From Sphingobium sp. TCM1 (GTDB lineage Bacteria > Pseudomonadota > Alphaproteobacteria > Sphingomonadales > Sphingomonadaceae), in contig NZ_LXVX01000005.1 of assembly GCF_001650725.1 (NCBI RefSeq), positions 274,825 through 338,824 of the forward strand: a DNA stretch of 64,000 nucleotides, written 5' to 3'. Of the stretch, positions 41,190 to 51,137 are shown in pieces; within the stretch, counting starts at the first letter, position 1, and every line of letters begins with the position of its first letter. Below the pieces are notes generated by a model that ran no database searches, was not told the DNA's origin, and worked only from the letters and a program-made list of their open reading frames with translations. The position numbers and the translations under genes are program-made.

Positions 41190-42992
41190 TCAATGGTTGT
41201 CGCGCGGCAGGCCCATGGTCTGGGCGATACGCTGATATTTCTCCGCGCCCTCCAGGATCGCGCCGGTGTTCATCTGGCCGACGACCGAGCGCTGGATTTC
41301 CTGCCACGGGGTCTGCGAAGCCGGATATTTATACCCGCCCTCGGCGACCAGCCTGGCCCGGCGCGCTTCCAGTTCCTCGTCCGAAATCAGCACGTTCACC
41401 GTGCCGGCCTTCAAGTCCATGCGGACCCGGTCGCCGGTTTCCAGCAGGGCAAGACCGCCCATCGCCGCCGCTTCGGGCGAGGCGTTCAGGATCGAAGGGC
41501 TGCCGCTGGTGCCCGACTGGCGGCCGTCGCCGATGCAGGGCAGGGCGCTGACGCCTTCGGTGATGAGATAGGCGGGCGGACGCATGTTCACGACTTCCGC
41601 CGCGCCCGGATAGCCGATCGGGCCGGCGCCGCGCATGAACAGCAAGGTGTCGGCGGTGATGCCGGTCGCCGGATCGTCGATCCGGTGATGGTAATCCTCC
41701 GGCCCGTCGAACACGACCGCCGGGCCTTCAAAGGCCTCCGGATCGTCGGGGTTGGACAGGTAGCGCTGACGGAATTCCTCGCTGATGACGCTGGTCTTCA
41801 TGACCGCGGCGTCGAAAAGATTGCCTGACAGGACCAGGAAGCCGGCCTCTTCCTTGAGCGGCTGGCCAAAGGGGCGGATGACCTTTTCATCCTCGATCTC
41901 CACGCCCTTGCAATTTTCGCCCATGGTCTTGCCATTGACGGTCATCGCGCCTTCGCGGATCAGCCCCTGTTCGATCAACTGGCTGACGACGGCGGGGACG
42001 CCGCCGGCGCGATAATAATCCTCGCCCAGATATTCGCCTGCGGGCTGGAGGTTCACCAGCAGCGGCACCTTGTGCCCGACCGTCTCCCAATCCTTGAGCG
42101 GCAGGTCGACGCCCATGTGGCGGGCGATGGCGGCGAGGTGGATCGGCGCGTTGGTCGACCCGCCGATCGCCGAATTGACGAGGATGGCATTGTGGAAGGC
42201 ATCGAGCGTCATGATGTCGGAGGGCTTGAGATCCTCATGCACCATTTCGACGATGCGCTTGCCGGTGCGGTAGGCGGCTTCCTGACGGTCGCGATAGGGG
42301 GCGGGGATCGCCGCCGAACCGGGCAGCATCATGCCCAGCGCTTCGGCGAGGCTGTTCATGGTCGATGCCGTGCCCATGGTGTTGCAATAGCCGGTCGAGG
42401 GCGCGGAGGAGGCGACGAGCTTGATGAAACCTTCCTCATCGATCTTTCCGGCGGCCAGCAACTGGCGGCCATGCCACACGATCGTGCCCGACCCGGTGCG
42501 CTCACCCTTGTGCCATCCGTTCAGCATCGGGCCGACCGACAGGGCGATCGCGGGAATGTTGACGGTGGCGGCCGCCATCAGCAGCGCGGGCGTGGTCTTG
42601 TCGCAGCCGGTGGTCAGGATGACGCCGTCCAGCGGGTAGCCGTAAATGGCTTCGACCAGGCCCAGATAGGCGAGGTTGCGGTCGAGGCCGGCGGTCGGGC
42701 GCTTGCCGGTTTCCTGGATCGGATGGACCGGAAATTCCAGCGCGATGCCGCCCATTTCGCGGATACCTTCGCGCATACGTTCGGCCAGCACGATATGGTG
42801 GCGGTTACAGGGGCTGAGGTCGCTGCCGGTCTGGGCGATGCCGATGATCGGCTTGCCGCTACGCAGTTCCTCAAGGCTCAGGCCGAAATTCAGGTAGCGC
42901 TCCAGATAGAGCGAGGTCATGTCGATATTGTCGGGGTTGTCGAACCAGGCGCGGCTGCGCAGCTTGGGGGCAGTCTTGGGCGAATCGCTCAT
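41190..42992 (-). CDS. Sugar acid dehydratase, IlvD/Edd family (L-arabinonate/D-xylonate dehydratase-like)
   Basis: 600 residues. Three cysteines for the Fe-S cluster are seen in [19 protein letters not shown] and [10 protein letters not shown], and the Mg-lysine region and [17 protein letters not shown] are intact. C-terminal [22 protein letters not shown] is the family signature. The length and the [22 protein letters not shown] start mark the sugar-acid rather than dihydroxyacid subgroup. It converts an aldonate to the 2-keto-3-deoxy acid. It is the first gene of the cluster on the minus strand. A lactonase and the keto-deoxy-acid dehydratase are not in the window. Confidence 0.9.
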   Translation of the reverse strand: MSDSPKTAPKLRSRAWFDNPDNIDMTSLYLERYLNFGLSLEELRSGKPIIGIAQTGSDLSPCNRHHIVLAERMREGIREMGGIALEFPVHPIQETGKRPTAGLDRNLAYLGLVEAIYGYPLDGVILTTGCDKTTPALLMAAATVNIPAIALSVGPMLNGWHKGERTGSGTIVWHGRQLLAAGKIDEEGFIKLVASSAPSTGYCNTMGTASTMNSLAEALGMMLPGSAAIPAPYRDRQEAAYRTGKRIVEMVHEDLKPSDIMTLDAFHNAILVNSAIGGSTNAPIHLAAIARHMGVDLPLKDWETVGHKVPLLVNLQPAGEYLGEDYYRAGGVPAVVSQLIEQGLIREGAMTVNGKTMGENCKGVEIEDEKVIRPFGQPLKEEAGFLVLSGNLFDAAVMKTSVISEEFRQRYLSNPDDPEAFEGPAVVFDGPEDYHHRIDDPATGITADTLLFMRGAGPIGYPGAAEVVNMRPPAYLITEGVSALPCIGDGRQSGTSGSPSILNASPEAAAMGGLALLETGDRVRMDLKAGTVNVLISDEELEARRARLVAEGGYKYPASQTPWQEIQRSVVGQMNTGAILEGAEKYQRIAQTMGLPRDNH

Positions 42993-43120
42993 TGGGGCAT
43001 CCTGACGAAAAAGACGGGGCGCTTATGCGCGCTCGCCTCTCCGATATACTCATACAAATACTATTTCAAGGATGCATGGCGCGGAACAGGCGGAAATTCG
43101 GCACGACAAGGCGCGGCGGA

Positions 43121-45160
43121 TCAGGGCCGCTGATCCGCCTGGCCCGGATGGCGGTCCAGCATGGCGCGCACCTTCGCCGCCAGTTCGGAATAGGTGAACG
43201 GCTTTGTGAGCAGTTCGACGCCCGCCTCGAGCCGACCTTGGTGGATGATGGCGTTGCGGGCATAGCCGGTGGTGAAGAGGATCTTGAGGTCCGGGGTGCG
43301 GATATGCGCTTCGCGGGCAAGATCGGCGCCGCTCATGCCGCCGGGCAGCACGACATCGGTGAAGAGCAGGTCAATCGGGTCCGTCGCGATGCCGAGCGCG
43401 CCGAGCGCCTGCGCTGCATCGCCGGCCTCCACCACCCGATAGCCCAGGTCGCGCAGGACAGCGGCCGAATAGGCGCGCACATTGTCGTCATCCTCGCACA
43501 GCAGGATCGTCTCCGTGCCGCCGATCGTCTGTGGAGGGGTAGGCTCGTCGCTGTTCTCGACCGGCGGCACGCCATGATGGCGGGGCAGGTAGAGCTTGAC
43601 ACAGGTGCCCTGGCCGGGTTCGGAATAGACCTGCAAATGGCCGCCAGACTGTTTGATGAAGCCATAGACCATGGACAGGCCCAGGCCCGTGCCGCGCCCG
43701 ACATCCTTGGTGGTGAAGAATGGCTCGACCGCATGGCGCAGCGTGTCTGCGTCCATGCCCGCGCCGCTATCGGACAGGCTGATCCGCACATATTGGCCGG
43801 GCGGCATCTCGCCGTCGCGCACGGCCTGCGCGGAATCGATCTCGATATTGTCTATTTCGATGTCGAGTTTGCCGCCGCCCGGCATCGCGTCGCGCGCATT
43901 GACCGCCAGGTTGAGCAGCGCATTCTCCATCTGGTTGTGGTCGACCTCGATCGTCCAGGCACCCTCCTGCGGCACGCTGCGGACCTCTATCGTCTCGCCC
44001 AGTGTCCGCTGGAACAGATCGGACATGCCGGCGATCAGCCGGTTGGGGTCCATGGGCTGCGGACTGAGCGGCTGGCGGCGGGAGAAGGCGAGCAGGCGCT
44101 GGGTCAGGATCGCCGCGCGCTCCGCTCCGGCCATGGCGTTGTCCGCGGCCCGTTTGAGGCGCGGCGGGTCCGTCGGCAGGCTGCGTTGCAGCAGTTCCAG
44201 ATTGCCGGTGACGACCTGGAGCAGATTGTTGAAGTCGTGCGCGACCCCGCCGGTCAACTGGCCCAGCGTTTCCATCTTCTGCGCCTGGCGCAGCGCGGCC
44301 TCGGCCTCGGCGCGGGCGCGGGCTTCGGCGCGATGCTCGGTGACGTCGCGGGCGACGCAATAGATACGGTCCCCGTCAAGAACGGAGGTCCAGCTGAAGG
44401 TGCGGTACAGACCGTCTGTGGTCCGGTAGCGGTTTTCGTATCGGGGCGACGCGTCACCGGACAGGATGTCGCCCAATTGCGCGCGCGTCCGGGCGATGTC
44501 GTCGGGATGCTCGATCCATCGGGCGTCGCTCCCCACCAACTGGTCGAGCGGCCAGCCTAATATGTCGCTCCAGGCCGGGCTGGCGGCGAGCCAGATGCCA
44601 TTCGTGTCGGTGATCAGGAAAGGGTCGCGGGCCAGCGACCAGAGCCGATCGCGCTCGGCTGTCGTCTGCCGCTCGGCCAGGACGCGGCGCGTGGTTTCAC
44701 TGACGATGCATAACACGCCGCCGATCGAGCCGTCCGCTTCGAACACGGGCGAATAGGAAATGTCGAAAAACACTTCCTCCCCGCGTCCCTTGTCGCGTTC
44801 GATATAGAAGGGGCGATCCTTGGCGTGGATCGTCTTGCCCTGCTCCAGCACCGATTGCAGCAACGGCCCCAGATCGTCCCACAGTTCGGCCCAGCCGTCC
44901 CGCGCCGGACGCCCCAGCGCATGCGGATGCTTGTCGCCGATGGTGGGCGCATAGGCATCATTGTACAGGGCGCAGAGCTGCTGCCCCCAGAAGAGCACGA
45001 TTTCCGCCCGGGATGACAGCATCAGCTGGACTGTGGAAACGAGGATGGGCGACCAGCCGTCGACCGGCCCGAGCGGCGACGCGCCGTCGAGGGCCGCGGT
45101 GAGCTTGCCCAGCGGTCCCTGCGCGGCGATTCTCTCGGCTAATCCGGACACGGGGTTCAT
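43121..45160 (-). CDS. Hybrid sensor histidine kinase (PAS-PAS-HisKA-HATPase-REC)
   Basis: 679 residues from ATG at 45160 (AGAG 6 nt upstream); ATG at 45166 is also possible. No membrane segment. The first PAS/GAF-like domain is LFWGQQLCALYNDAYAPTIGDKHPHALG, the second a PAS with PAC (TTDGLYRTFSWTSVLDG). The phospho-His site is GQLTGGVAHDFNN, the ATPase has NLAVNARDAM, DSGAGM and GTGLGLSMVYGF, and the receiver domain has its Asp in LLFTDVVLPGG. It is a soluble hybrid kinase. It stands alone between the sugar cluster and ctaA, so its partner is not known. Confidence 0.9.
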   Translation of the reverse strand: MNPVSGLAERIAAQGPLGKLTAALDGASPLGPVDGWSPILVSTVQLMLSSRAEIVLFWGQQLCALYNDAYAPTIGDKHPHALGRPARDGWAELWDDLGPLLQSVLEQGKTIHAKDRPFYIERDKGRGEEVFFDISYSPVFEADGSIGGVLCIVSETTRRVLAERQTTAERDRLWSLARDPFLITDTNGIWLAASPAWSDILGWPLDQLVGSDARWIEHPDDIARTRAQLGDILSGDASPRYENRYRTTDGLYRTFSWTSVLDGDRIYCVARDVTEHRAEARARAEAEAALRQAQKMETLGQLTGGVAHDFNNLLQVVTGNLELLQRSLPTDPPRLKRAADNAMAGAERAAILTQRLLAFSRRQPLSPQPMDPNRLIAGMSDLFQRTLGETIEVRSVPQEGAWTIEVDHNQMENALLNLAVNARDAMPGGGKLDIEIDNIEIDSAQAVRDGEMPPGQYVRISLSDSGAGMDADTLRHAVEPFFTTKDVGRGTGLGLSMVYGFIKQSGGHLQVYSEPGQGTCVKLYLPRHHGVPPVENSDEPTPPQTIGGTETILLCEDDDNVRAYSAAVLRDLGYRVVEAGDAAQALGALGIATDPIDLLFTDVVLPGGMSGADLAREAHIRTPDLKILFTTGYARNAIIHQGRLEAGVELLTKPFTYSELAAKVRAMLDRHPGQADQRP

Positions 45161-45288
45161 CCTCATCTCTATATTATCGTTGAGATCGTCGATCCGATAC
45201 GTCCATGTGCGCAATTGTTTCCACCGCGCGTGCGCCCCCGGACCTTTTGTCCTCATCTGCACTCTTGAAACGGACAAGGCGCGCGCGC

Positions 45289-46341
45289 ATGACACCGCCG
45301 ATGACTGGATCCGCCTTTCGCTCGTCCTCCCGGCCCGCGCCGCGCGCCATCGCTCGCTGGCTGCTCGCCGTGGCCGCGCTGGTCTTCTGCATGGTGGTGG
45401 TGGGCGGCATCACCCGCCTGACCGAATCCGGACTGTCCATCACCCAGTGGAAGCCGATCACCGGTGCCATCCCGCCGCTGACCCATGACCAGTGGATGGA
45501 GGCGTTCCGCCTCTACCAGCAGATCCCCGAATATCGGGAGATCAACCGGGGCATGAGTCTGGGCGATTTCCAGTTCATCTTCTTCTGGGAATGGGCGCAC
45601 CGGCTGCTGGGACGGCTGATCGGCATCGCCTTCGCCCTGCCGCTGGCCTGGTTCGCATGGAAGCGTGTGATTCCGGCCGGTTATGGCTGGCGGCTCGTCG
45701 CGTTGCTGGCGCTGGGCGGGCTGCAGGGGGCGATCGGCTGGTGGATGGTCAAGTCGGGCCTGTCGGTACGCACCGATGTCAGCCATTATCGGCTGGCGGT
45801 GCATCTGCTGACCGCGCTCTTCATCATCGGCGGCCTGATCTGGACCGCGCTCGACCTGCTGGCGCTGACGCGCAATCGGGCAGCGCGGCCGGCACGGCTG
45901 CGGCTCCTCGCGATGCTCGCACTGACCGCTCTGTTCGTGCAGCTCCTGTTCGGCGCCTTCACCGCGGGGCTGGATGCCGGTTATGTCTCCAGCACCTGGC
46001 CCTTGATGAACGACTATCTGGTGCCGGATGGGATCAGCTGGATGGGGTCCTTCTGGTCGACGCTTTCCTCCGATCCCTATCTGGTCCACTTCATCCATCG
46101 CTGGTGGGCCTGGGTTGTGGCGGCGTTGCTGGTCCTGCTGGCGCGGCGCGCCAGGCGGGCGGGGCATCGCGGCGCGTCGATCGCCATCAACGCCACGGTG
46201 GGAACGCAGGTGTTGCTCGGCATCGCCACGGTGGTCAGCGGGATCGCGCTGCCGCTGGCGGTGTTGCACCAGGCGGTGGGTGCGCTGGTGGTGGCGTCGG
46301 CCGCCTGGGGAGCCCATGCCATCGGACGGCCCGGCGCATGA
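45289..46341 (+). CDS. ctaA: Heme A synthase
   Basis: 350 residues from ATG at 45289. Eight membrane helices carry the heme-ligand histidines in FFWEWAHRLLGR, YRLAVHLLTA, LVHFIHRWWAWV and LAVLHQAVGAL. GGITRLTESGLSITQWKPITGAIPP is the conserved first loop. It lacks the extracytoplasmic cysteine pair of Bacillus CtaA, as in other alphaproteobacteria. It oxidises the heme o methyl group to a formyl for aa3-type oxidase. The start is uncertain; other in-frame starts lie upstream. It overlaps cutA by 4 nt. Confidence 0.93.
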   Translation: MTPPMTGSAFRSSSRPAPRAIARWLLAVAALVFCMVVVGGITRLTESGLSITQWKPITGAIPPLTHDQWMEAFRLYQQIPEYREINRGMSLGDFQFIFFWEWAHRLLGRLIGIAFALPLAWFAWKRVIPAGYGWRLVALLALGGLQGAIGWWMVKSGLSVRTDVSHYRLAVHLLTALFIIGGLIWTALDLLALTRNRAARPARLRLLAMLALTALFVQLLFGAFTAGLDAGYVSSTWPLMNDYLVPDGISWMGSFWSTLSSDPYLVHFIHRWWAWVVAALLVLLARRARRAGHRGASIAINATVGTQVLLGIATVVSGIALPLAVLHQAVGALVVASAAWGAHAIGRPGA

Positions 46342-46655
46342 GCGAGGCGATCATGCTGGTCTATACGCTGTTCGGATCAGCCGAGGACGCCCGGCGCGTG
46401 GCGCGCCAGATCGTCGAGGAGAAACTGGCGGCTTGCGCCAATATCGGCGCGCCCTGCACCTCGATCTATGAATGGAAGGGCAGGATCGAACAGGCGGCCG
46501 AGATCCCTGTCCTGTTCAAGACCGGCGTCGCGCAGGGCGCAGCCTTGCAGGCGCGGCTGGCCGAATTGCACGACTATGAACGGCCCGCCATCATCCAGAT
46601 GGATGCGCGGGCTTCGGCCGCCTTTGCCGGCTGGATCGGGGAGCAGACGCGATGA
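46338..46655 (+). CDS. cutA: CutA1-like divalent ion tolerance protein
   Basis: 105 residues with VYTLFGSAEDARRVARQIVEEKLAACANI, YEWKGRIEQAAEIPVLFKT and LHDYERPAIIQMDA, the CutA1 signature. These proteins form very stable PII-like trimers. Links to copper tolerance are old and not well understood. ATG at 46338 overlaps the ctaA stop, and the stop overlaps the following secreted protein gene, so the three genes form an operon. Confidence 0.93.
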   Translation: MSEAIMLVYTLFGSAEDARRVARQIVEEKLAACANIGAPCTSIYEWKGRIEQAAEIPVLFKTGVAQGAALQARLAELHDYERPAIIQMDARASAAFAGWIGEQTR

Positions 46656-47455
46656 GAATATGGGGCATGGCGGCGCTGTGCATTATCCTGGCGCAGCCGG
46701 CGGCTGCGGAGAAGGTCGCCATTCCCTTCGTCCCGCCGGTCGGGCGCGACCTGGTCTACCGGATCGAGCAGGATCGCACCGTCGACGGGCAGAAGAGCCG
46801 TTTTTCCGCCACGCGCCGCCTCCGGTTCGAGCGGGCGGGCGAAGGCTATGTGCTGCGCGCCACGCTGCGAAAGATCGACAGTGACGCGCCGTCCGCCGCA
46901 ACCGAATCCTTCCGCGCCGCACTGACGCCGCTCATCGATGTGGAGATGGCCTTCCGCCTGGACGCCAGGGGCAGGATCATCGCGCTTGACGACATCGACA
47001 ACGTCTGGGCGGTGGTGAGCCAGGGGCAGGAGCGGATGCTGGAGGGTTTCGATCCGGGATCGCCGCGACACCGCGCCGCCAGCGCGGTGAAGGCGCTTTT
47101 CACCGGCCTGTCCGCCGAAGGACGGCTGGCGCTGCTGGCCGGCGAATATCTGCCGCTGTTCCTGTTCGCCGGGGGTGATGTCGAGGACGGGGCGGCCGGG
47201 CGTGGCGTGCGTACCATGGCGGGATCGCCGCTGGGGCGCCCGGTCAATGTCGAAGGCGTGCTACGGATGGAGGACCGCCAGGGCGAAAAGGTCCGGCTGG
47301 AAGAAAGGCTGGCAGGGGACGGCGTGCAGGTGGCGGTGCGCTATGGTCTTTCGACGCGGAGCGGGCTGGTCGAGGAACAGGCCCGCGAACTCACGCTGGG
47401 ACCAAGGGCGCTCACCGAAACGCGCGATCTGCGGGAAGCGGAGGTCGCGCGCTGA
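46652..47455 (+). CDS. Secreted hypothetical protein
   Basis: 267 residues with a signal peptide (MRIWGMAALCIILAQPAAA). The mature part is polar and beta-rich (GRDLVYRIEQDRTVDGQKSRFSATRRLRFERAGEGYVLRATL), recalling outer-membrane-lipoprotein-like or lipid-binding beta proteins. No known motif is recognised. It overlaps the cutA stop by 4 nt, so it belongs to the ctaA-cutA transcript and may have an envelope role. Confidence 0.7.
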   Translation: MRIWGMAALCIILAQPAAAEKVAIPFVPPVGRDLVYRIEQDRTVDGQKSRFSATRRLRFERAGEGYVLRATLRKIDSDAPSAATESFRAALTPLIDVEMAFRLDARGRIIALDDIDNVWAVVSQGQERMLEGFDPGSPRHRAASAVKALFTGLSAEGRLALLAGEYLPLFLFAGGDVEDGAAGRGVRTMAGSPLGRPVNVEGVLRMEDRQGEKVRLEERLAGDGVQVAVRYGLSTRSGLVEEQARELTLGPRALTETRDLREAEVAR

Positions 47456-47461
47456 GCGGGA

Positions 47462-48094
47462 TCAGGGGGCGGCGACGGCGTTGGCGGCATTGCCGGGCGC
47501 GCCGGCGGCCGCTTCGGCCTGATCGCGGGGCGCAAAGATGCGCAGGCTGGTCAGCAGCCGGTCGGCAATGCCCTGATATTGTTCGCTCAGCATTTCGGGA
47601 TAGACGAAGGTGGCCGTCACGATCGAACCGTCGGGCTGCCTGAGCAGGCGTATGGCGACATTATTGCCTTCGCCGTCATTGGCGGTTCCCCGATATTCAT
47701 TGTCGCCGACGAAATCGCCATCCACGCCTTCCGCGCCGTTGCTGACCGACTCCACGATCTGCTGCAACGTCTGGTCGCCGTCATTCTTCTGCCAGAAGAC
47801 ACGCACGTCGGCCCCGGCGCCGGGGTCCTGATAGACGATGCCATCGGCCGTGCTTGCACCCTTGTCCATCACCCAGCCTTCGGGAAGGGTAATCGAGAAG
47901 CCCCGTTCGACATTCACATAGTTGCGGCTTTCCGGCGCATCGTCCTGCTGCTGGCTGGCGATCGCATTGGCGGCCGCGGCATTGGCGGCGGCGGCCAGTT
48001 CCTCCTGGGTCGGCATATCCGCGACGGGTTCGGTGCGACCGCAGGCGGCAAGCAGCAGGATGGGCAGGCAGGCGGCGAGGGCGACATGTTTCAT
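47462..48094 (-). CDS. Hypothetical lipoprotein
   Basis: 210 residues starting MKHVALAACLPILLLAACG, a clear lipobox (LAAC). After an Ala-rich, low-complexity linker (AAAANAAAANAIASQQQDD) comes a domain with RGFSITLPEGWVMDKG, VRVFWQKNDGDQTLQQIVESV and IRLLRQPDGSIVTATFVYPE, similar to small proteins of the PsbP/DUF1795-like group. The tail is again Ala/Asn-rich. The function is unknown. It converges with the secreted protein gene with only 6 nt between them. Confidence 0.75.
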   Translation of the reverse strand: MKHVALAACLPILLLAACGRTEPVADMPTQEELAAAANAAAANAIASQQQDDAPESRNYVNVERGFSITLPEGWVMDKGASTADGIVYQDPGAGADVRVFWQKNDGDQTLQQIVESVSNGAEGVDGDFVGDNEYRGTANDGEGNNVAIRLLRQPDGSIVTATFVYPEMLSEQYQGIADRLLTSLRIFAPRDQAEAAAGAPGNAANAVAAP

Positions 48095-48141
48095 GCCCCG
48101 TCCAAAGCATAGGCGGGGGCAGAATTCAACGCCGCACACGG

Positions 48142-49590
48142 TCAGGCGGCGCTGTCGATGCCCAGTTCGGCGAGCTTGCGGTAGAGGGTGGACCGGCCGA
48201 TGCCCAGCCGCCGCGCGACTTCGGTCATGCGACCGCGATAATGGCCGATCGCCAGACGGATGACGTCGGCTTCGATCTCCGCCAGCTGGCGGACATGGCC
48301 GTCGCCCTCGAACAGGGTGATGCCCGCGCCGTCGCGATGGGGCGGGGTGATCGCGCGCGGGCGTGCGGCGATGCGATCCGCAACCTCTCCGGCGCGGATC
48401 TGCACCGCGATCTGGGGGAAGTCGAGCGGGGTGAGCGCATCGCCCTCGCACAGCACGGCGGCGCGGAAGAGGGCGTTCTGCAACTGGCGGACATTGCCCG
48501 GCCAGGGATGCTGCATCAGCAGCGAGAGCGCATCGTCGGTGAGGCCCAGGCTGCGCAGGCCCGGCTGGGTCGCGATGCGGGCGAGCAGATGGCGGCAGAG
48601 TGCCGGTATGTCCCCCATCCGCTCCCGCAGCGGCGGAACGGTCAGCTGGACGACGTTGAGGCGATAATAAAGATCCTCGCGGAAGCGACCGGCTTCTATC
48701 TCTTCGGCGAGTCGCCGGTTCGTGGCGGCGATCACGCGAACATCGACATGCACCGGGCGACGGGCGCCGATCGGCTGCACTTCGCCGTCTTGGAGCACGC
48801 GCAACAGCTTCACCTGCGCGTCGAGCGACATCTCGCTGACTTCGTCGAGGAAGATCGTGCCCATGTCGGCCGCTACGAACTTGCCGACATGCCGGTCGAA
48901 GGCGCCGGTGAAGGCGCCGCGTTCATGGCCGAACAGTTCCGATTCGACCAGGTTGGTCGGAATGGCGCCGCAATTGACGGTCACCATCGCCTGCTTGTGA
49001 CGGGGCGAGGCGGCGTGGATCGCGCGCGCGATCACATCCTTGCCGACACCGCTTTCCCCTTCGATCAGCACGGGTACGCGGGCGCGCGCCGCCTTGGCCG
49101 CAATGGCGAGGGCGGCGCGAAACTGGGGCGCGGCGCCGACCACATCCTCGAAGGAGAGGGGCGCGCTGATCTTCTCTGTCAGCGGGCGCAGTTCGCCGGT
49201 CGCGCCGCCTTCGGCGACCGTGGCGTTCAGCGCGGCGAGCAGCCGTTCGGGCGCGATCGGCTTGGAAAGATAATCTGTCGCGCCGGCGCGCATGGCGTCG
49301 ACGGCGCTGGAGACATGATTATGCGCGGTCAGGACCAGTATGGGGAGCGCCGGGCGCCGTGCGCGAATCTCGCGGATCAGGCCGGAGGGGTCGAAATCGG
49401 GGCTCCACTGGTCGAGGATGATGGCGTCGAGCCGCATCCCGTCCTGCGTTCCCAGCATCGCGATGGCGGTTTCGCCGTCCTGCGCGAAGATGGTGCGCCA
49501 TCCGGCGCGGGATGCGAGGGCGGAAACGAGTCGCCGTTGAGCCGGCTCGTCGTCGATCAGCATCAGCATCGGTACGCCGTCGCGCGCCAT
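48142..49590 (-). CDS. NtrC-family sigma-54-dependent response regulator
   Basis: 482 residues: receiver domain (~8-120; phospho-Asp in AIILDQWSPDFD), AAA+ domain (~150-380) with Walker A GESGVGKD, the sigma-54 contact loop ESELFGHERGAFTGAF and Walker B GTIFLDEVSEM, and a Fis-type helix-turn-helix at the end (MTEVARRLGIGRSTLYRKLAELGI). It activates sigma-54 promoters. No cognate kinase gene is adjacent. The QWSPDFD after the Asp is unusual compared with the common xMP motif. It diverges from the cox IV-pnt operon. Confidence 0.92.
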   Translation of the reverse strand: MARDGVPMLMLIDDEPAQRRLVSALASRAGWRTIFAQDGETAIAMLGTQDGMRLDAIILDQWSPDFDPSGLIREIRARRPALPILVLTAHNHVSSAVDAMRAGATDYLSKPIAPERLLAALNATVAEGGATGELRPLTEKISAPLSFEDVVGAAPQFRAALAIAAKAARARVPVLIEGESGVGKDVIARAIHAASPRHKQAMVTVNCGAIPTNLVESELFGHERGAFTGAFDRHVGKFVAADMGTIFLDEVSEMSLDAQVKLLRVLQDGEVQPIGARRPVHVDVRVIAATNRRLAEEIEAGRFREDLYYRLNVVQLTVPPLRERMGDIPALCRHLLARIATQPGLRSLGLTDDALSLLMQHPWPGNVRQLQNALFRAAVLCEGDALTPLDFPQIAVQIRAGEVADRIAARPRAITPPHRDGAGITLFEGDGHVRQLAEIEADVIRLAIGHYRGRMTEVARRLGIGRSTLYRKLAELGIDSAA

Positions 49591-49744
49591 CTCTACCCCT
49601 CAAATGCAACAGGCGACCGACGCTAAGGGACAGCGGTAAAGGCGTGCTTAACTGCGAAAGATTTTCTTGTCGGTCGCCGGGTTGAGGGGGGGGAGGTGAC
49701 AGGATAAGAGGTGGGCCGCGAAAAACACAGGAAGAGGAGCGAAT

Positions 49745-49870
49745 ATGTCGAACGAAGGACATATCCAGAGCGCGAACGAAACCTATCATGGTTTTGTCGG
49801 CCTGATGAAGTGGGGAACCATCGCCAGCGTGATCGTGGCGGCTATCGTGGTGCTGCTGATTTCGGGCTGA
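49745..49870 (+). CDS. aa3-type cytochrome c oxidase subunit IV
   Basis: A 41-residue gene: MSNEGHIQSANETYHGFVGLM then a single hydrophobic helix (IASVIVAAIVVLLISG). ETYxGFxxLMKWGT is the signature of the small bacterial subunit IV family (PF07835). RBS AGGAAGAGGAG precedes ATG 49745. In sphingomonads this gene is commonly found just before pntA. It packs against the oxidase membrane core and is not essential for activity in Paracoccus. Confidence 0.85.
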   Translation: MSNEGHIQSANETYHGFVGLMKWGTIASVIVAAIVVLLISG

Positions 49871-49904
49871 ACTGACGATCGTGACCGGGAGGGGGTGCGA
49901 CAAC

Positions 49905-51029
49905 ATGAAAATAGCAATCGTGAAAGAACAGGCGGCGGGCGAACGACGGGTCGCCGCGACGCCCGAGACGGTTAAGAAGTTCAAGGCGCTGGGCGCCGAT
50001 GTCGCCGTCGAGGCCGGCGCCGGGCTGACGGCGTCGATCGCCGACGCCGACTATGCGGCGGCGGGCGCGGCGGTGGCCGATCGGGGCGCGACGGTCGCGG
50101 GCGCGGACATCATCCTGGGCGTGCAGGGACCGGCGCCCGGAAGCCTGGCCGGTGCGAAGTCTGGCGCCTGGATCGCGGCGGGGCTCAACCCCTTTGGCGA
50201 GCGCGCGCGGGTCGATGCCTATGCGGCAGCCGGGTTCGAGGCTCTGGCGATGGAGTTCATGCCCCGCATCACCCGCGCCCAGTCGATGGATATTCTCTCG
50301 TCCCAGTCGAACCTGTCCGGTTACAAGGCGGTGCTCGATGCCGCCGCCGAATATGGCAAGGCCTTCCCGATGATGATGACGGCGGCCGGCACTGTGTCGG
50401 CGGCCAAGGCCTTCATCATGGGCGTGGGCGTCGCGGGCCTCCAGGCGATCGCCACCGCGCGGCGTCTGGGCGCGCAGGTGTCCGCTACCGACGTCCGCGC
50501 TGCGACCAGGGAGCAGATTGAATCGCTCGGCGCCAAGGCGATCTTCGTGGAGAAGGTCGCGGGCATCGAGGGCGAGGGCAGCGGCGGCTATGCCACCGAA
50601 ATGTCCGACGAATATAAAGCCGCGCAGGCCGAACTGGTGTCGGCCCATATTGCCAAGCAGGACATCGTCATCACCACCGCCCTGATCCCAGGCCGTCCTG
50701 CGCCGCGCCTCATCACCGACGCGCAGATCGCGACGATGAAACCCGGCAGCGTGATAGTCGACCTGGCGGTCGAGCAGGGCGGCAATGTCGAGGGCGCTGT
50801 AGCGGGCGAAGTGGTCGAGCGCCACGGCGTCCGGATCGTGGGCCATCGCAACGTGCCCTCCCGACTCGCGGCCGACGCCTCGGCGCTCTTCTCGCGCAAC
50901 CTCTATAATTTCCTGTCGGCCTTCTGGGACAAGGACAAGAATGCCCCGGTGCTGGACGAGGAAATCGGCAACGCGATCCGCCTTACGCAGGGCGGGAAAG
51001 TGGTGAACGAGCGGTTGCTGGCAAGTTGA
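49905..51029 (+). CDS. pntA: NAD(P) transhydrogenase subunit alpha part 1
   Basis: 374 residues, the soluble NAD(H)-binding domain I (ATG at 49905, GGGAGGGGG upstream). Motifs: KEQAAGERRVAATPE, MEFMPRITRAQSMDILSSQSNLSGYKAVLDAAA, the dinucleotide fold around IMGVGVAGLQAIATARRLGA, and NVPSRLAADASALFSRNL. It is the split three-subunit form known from Rhodospirillum rubrum. It transfers hydride between NADH and NADP+ with proton translocation in the inner membrane. Confidence 0.95.
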   Translation: MKIAIVKEQAAGERRVAATPETVKKFKALGADVAVEAGAGLTASIADADYAAAGAAVADRGATVAGADIILGVQGPAPGSLAGAKSGAWIAAGLNPFGERARVDAYAAAGFEALAMEFMPRITRAQSMDILSSQSNLSGYKAVLDAAAEYGKAFPMMMTAAGTVSAAKAFIMGVGVAGLQAIATARRLGAQVSATDVRAATREQIESLGAKAIFVEKVAGIEGEGSGGYATEMSDEYKAAQAELVSAHIAKQDIVITTALIPGRPAPRLITDAQIATMKPGSVIVDLAVEQGGNVEGAVAGEVVERHGVRIVGHRNVPSRLAADASALFSRNLYNFLSAFWDKDKNAPVLDEEIGNAIRLTQGGKVVNERLLAS

Positions 51030-51137
51030 TCGCGGGCTTGGTCCCGAACTGACTATAGGGGCGTGGGTCTGCCGAGGGGGCGGGCCGCGCGGGAACGTCC
51101 GGTCGCAGCGAGGCGGGACGAACAGGGAGTAGGAACG

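Noticed and set aside
49591..49744. Sigma-54 promoter for the cox IV-pnt operon
   Set aside because: I could not find a convincing GG-N10-GC element with the right spacing in the 154-bp gap, so no site is reported.
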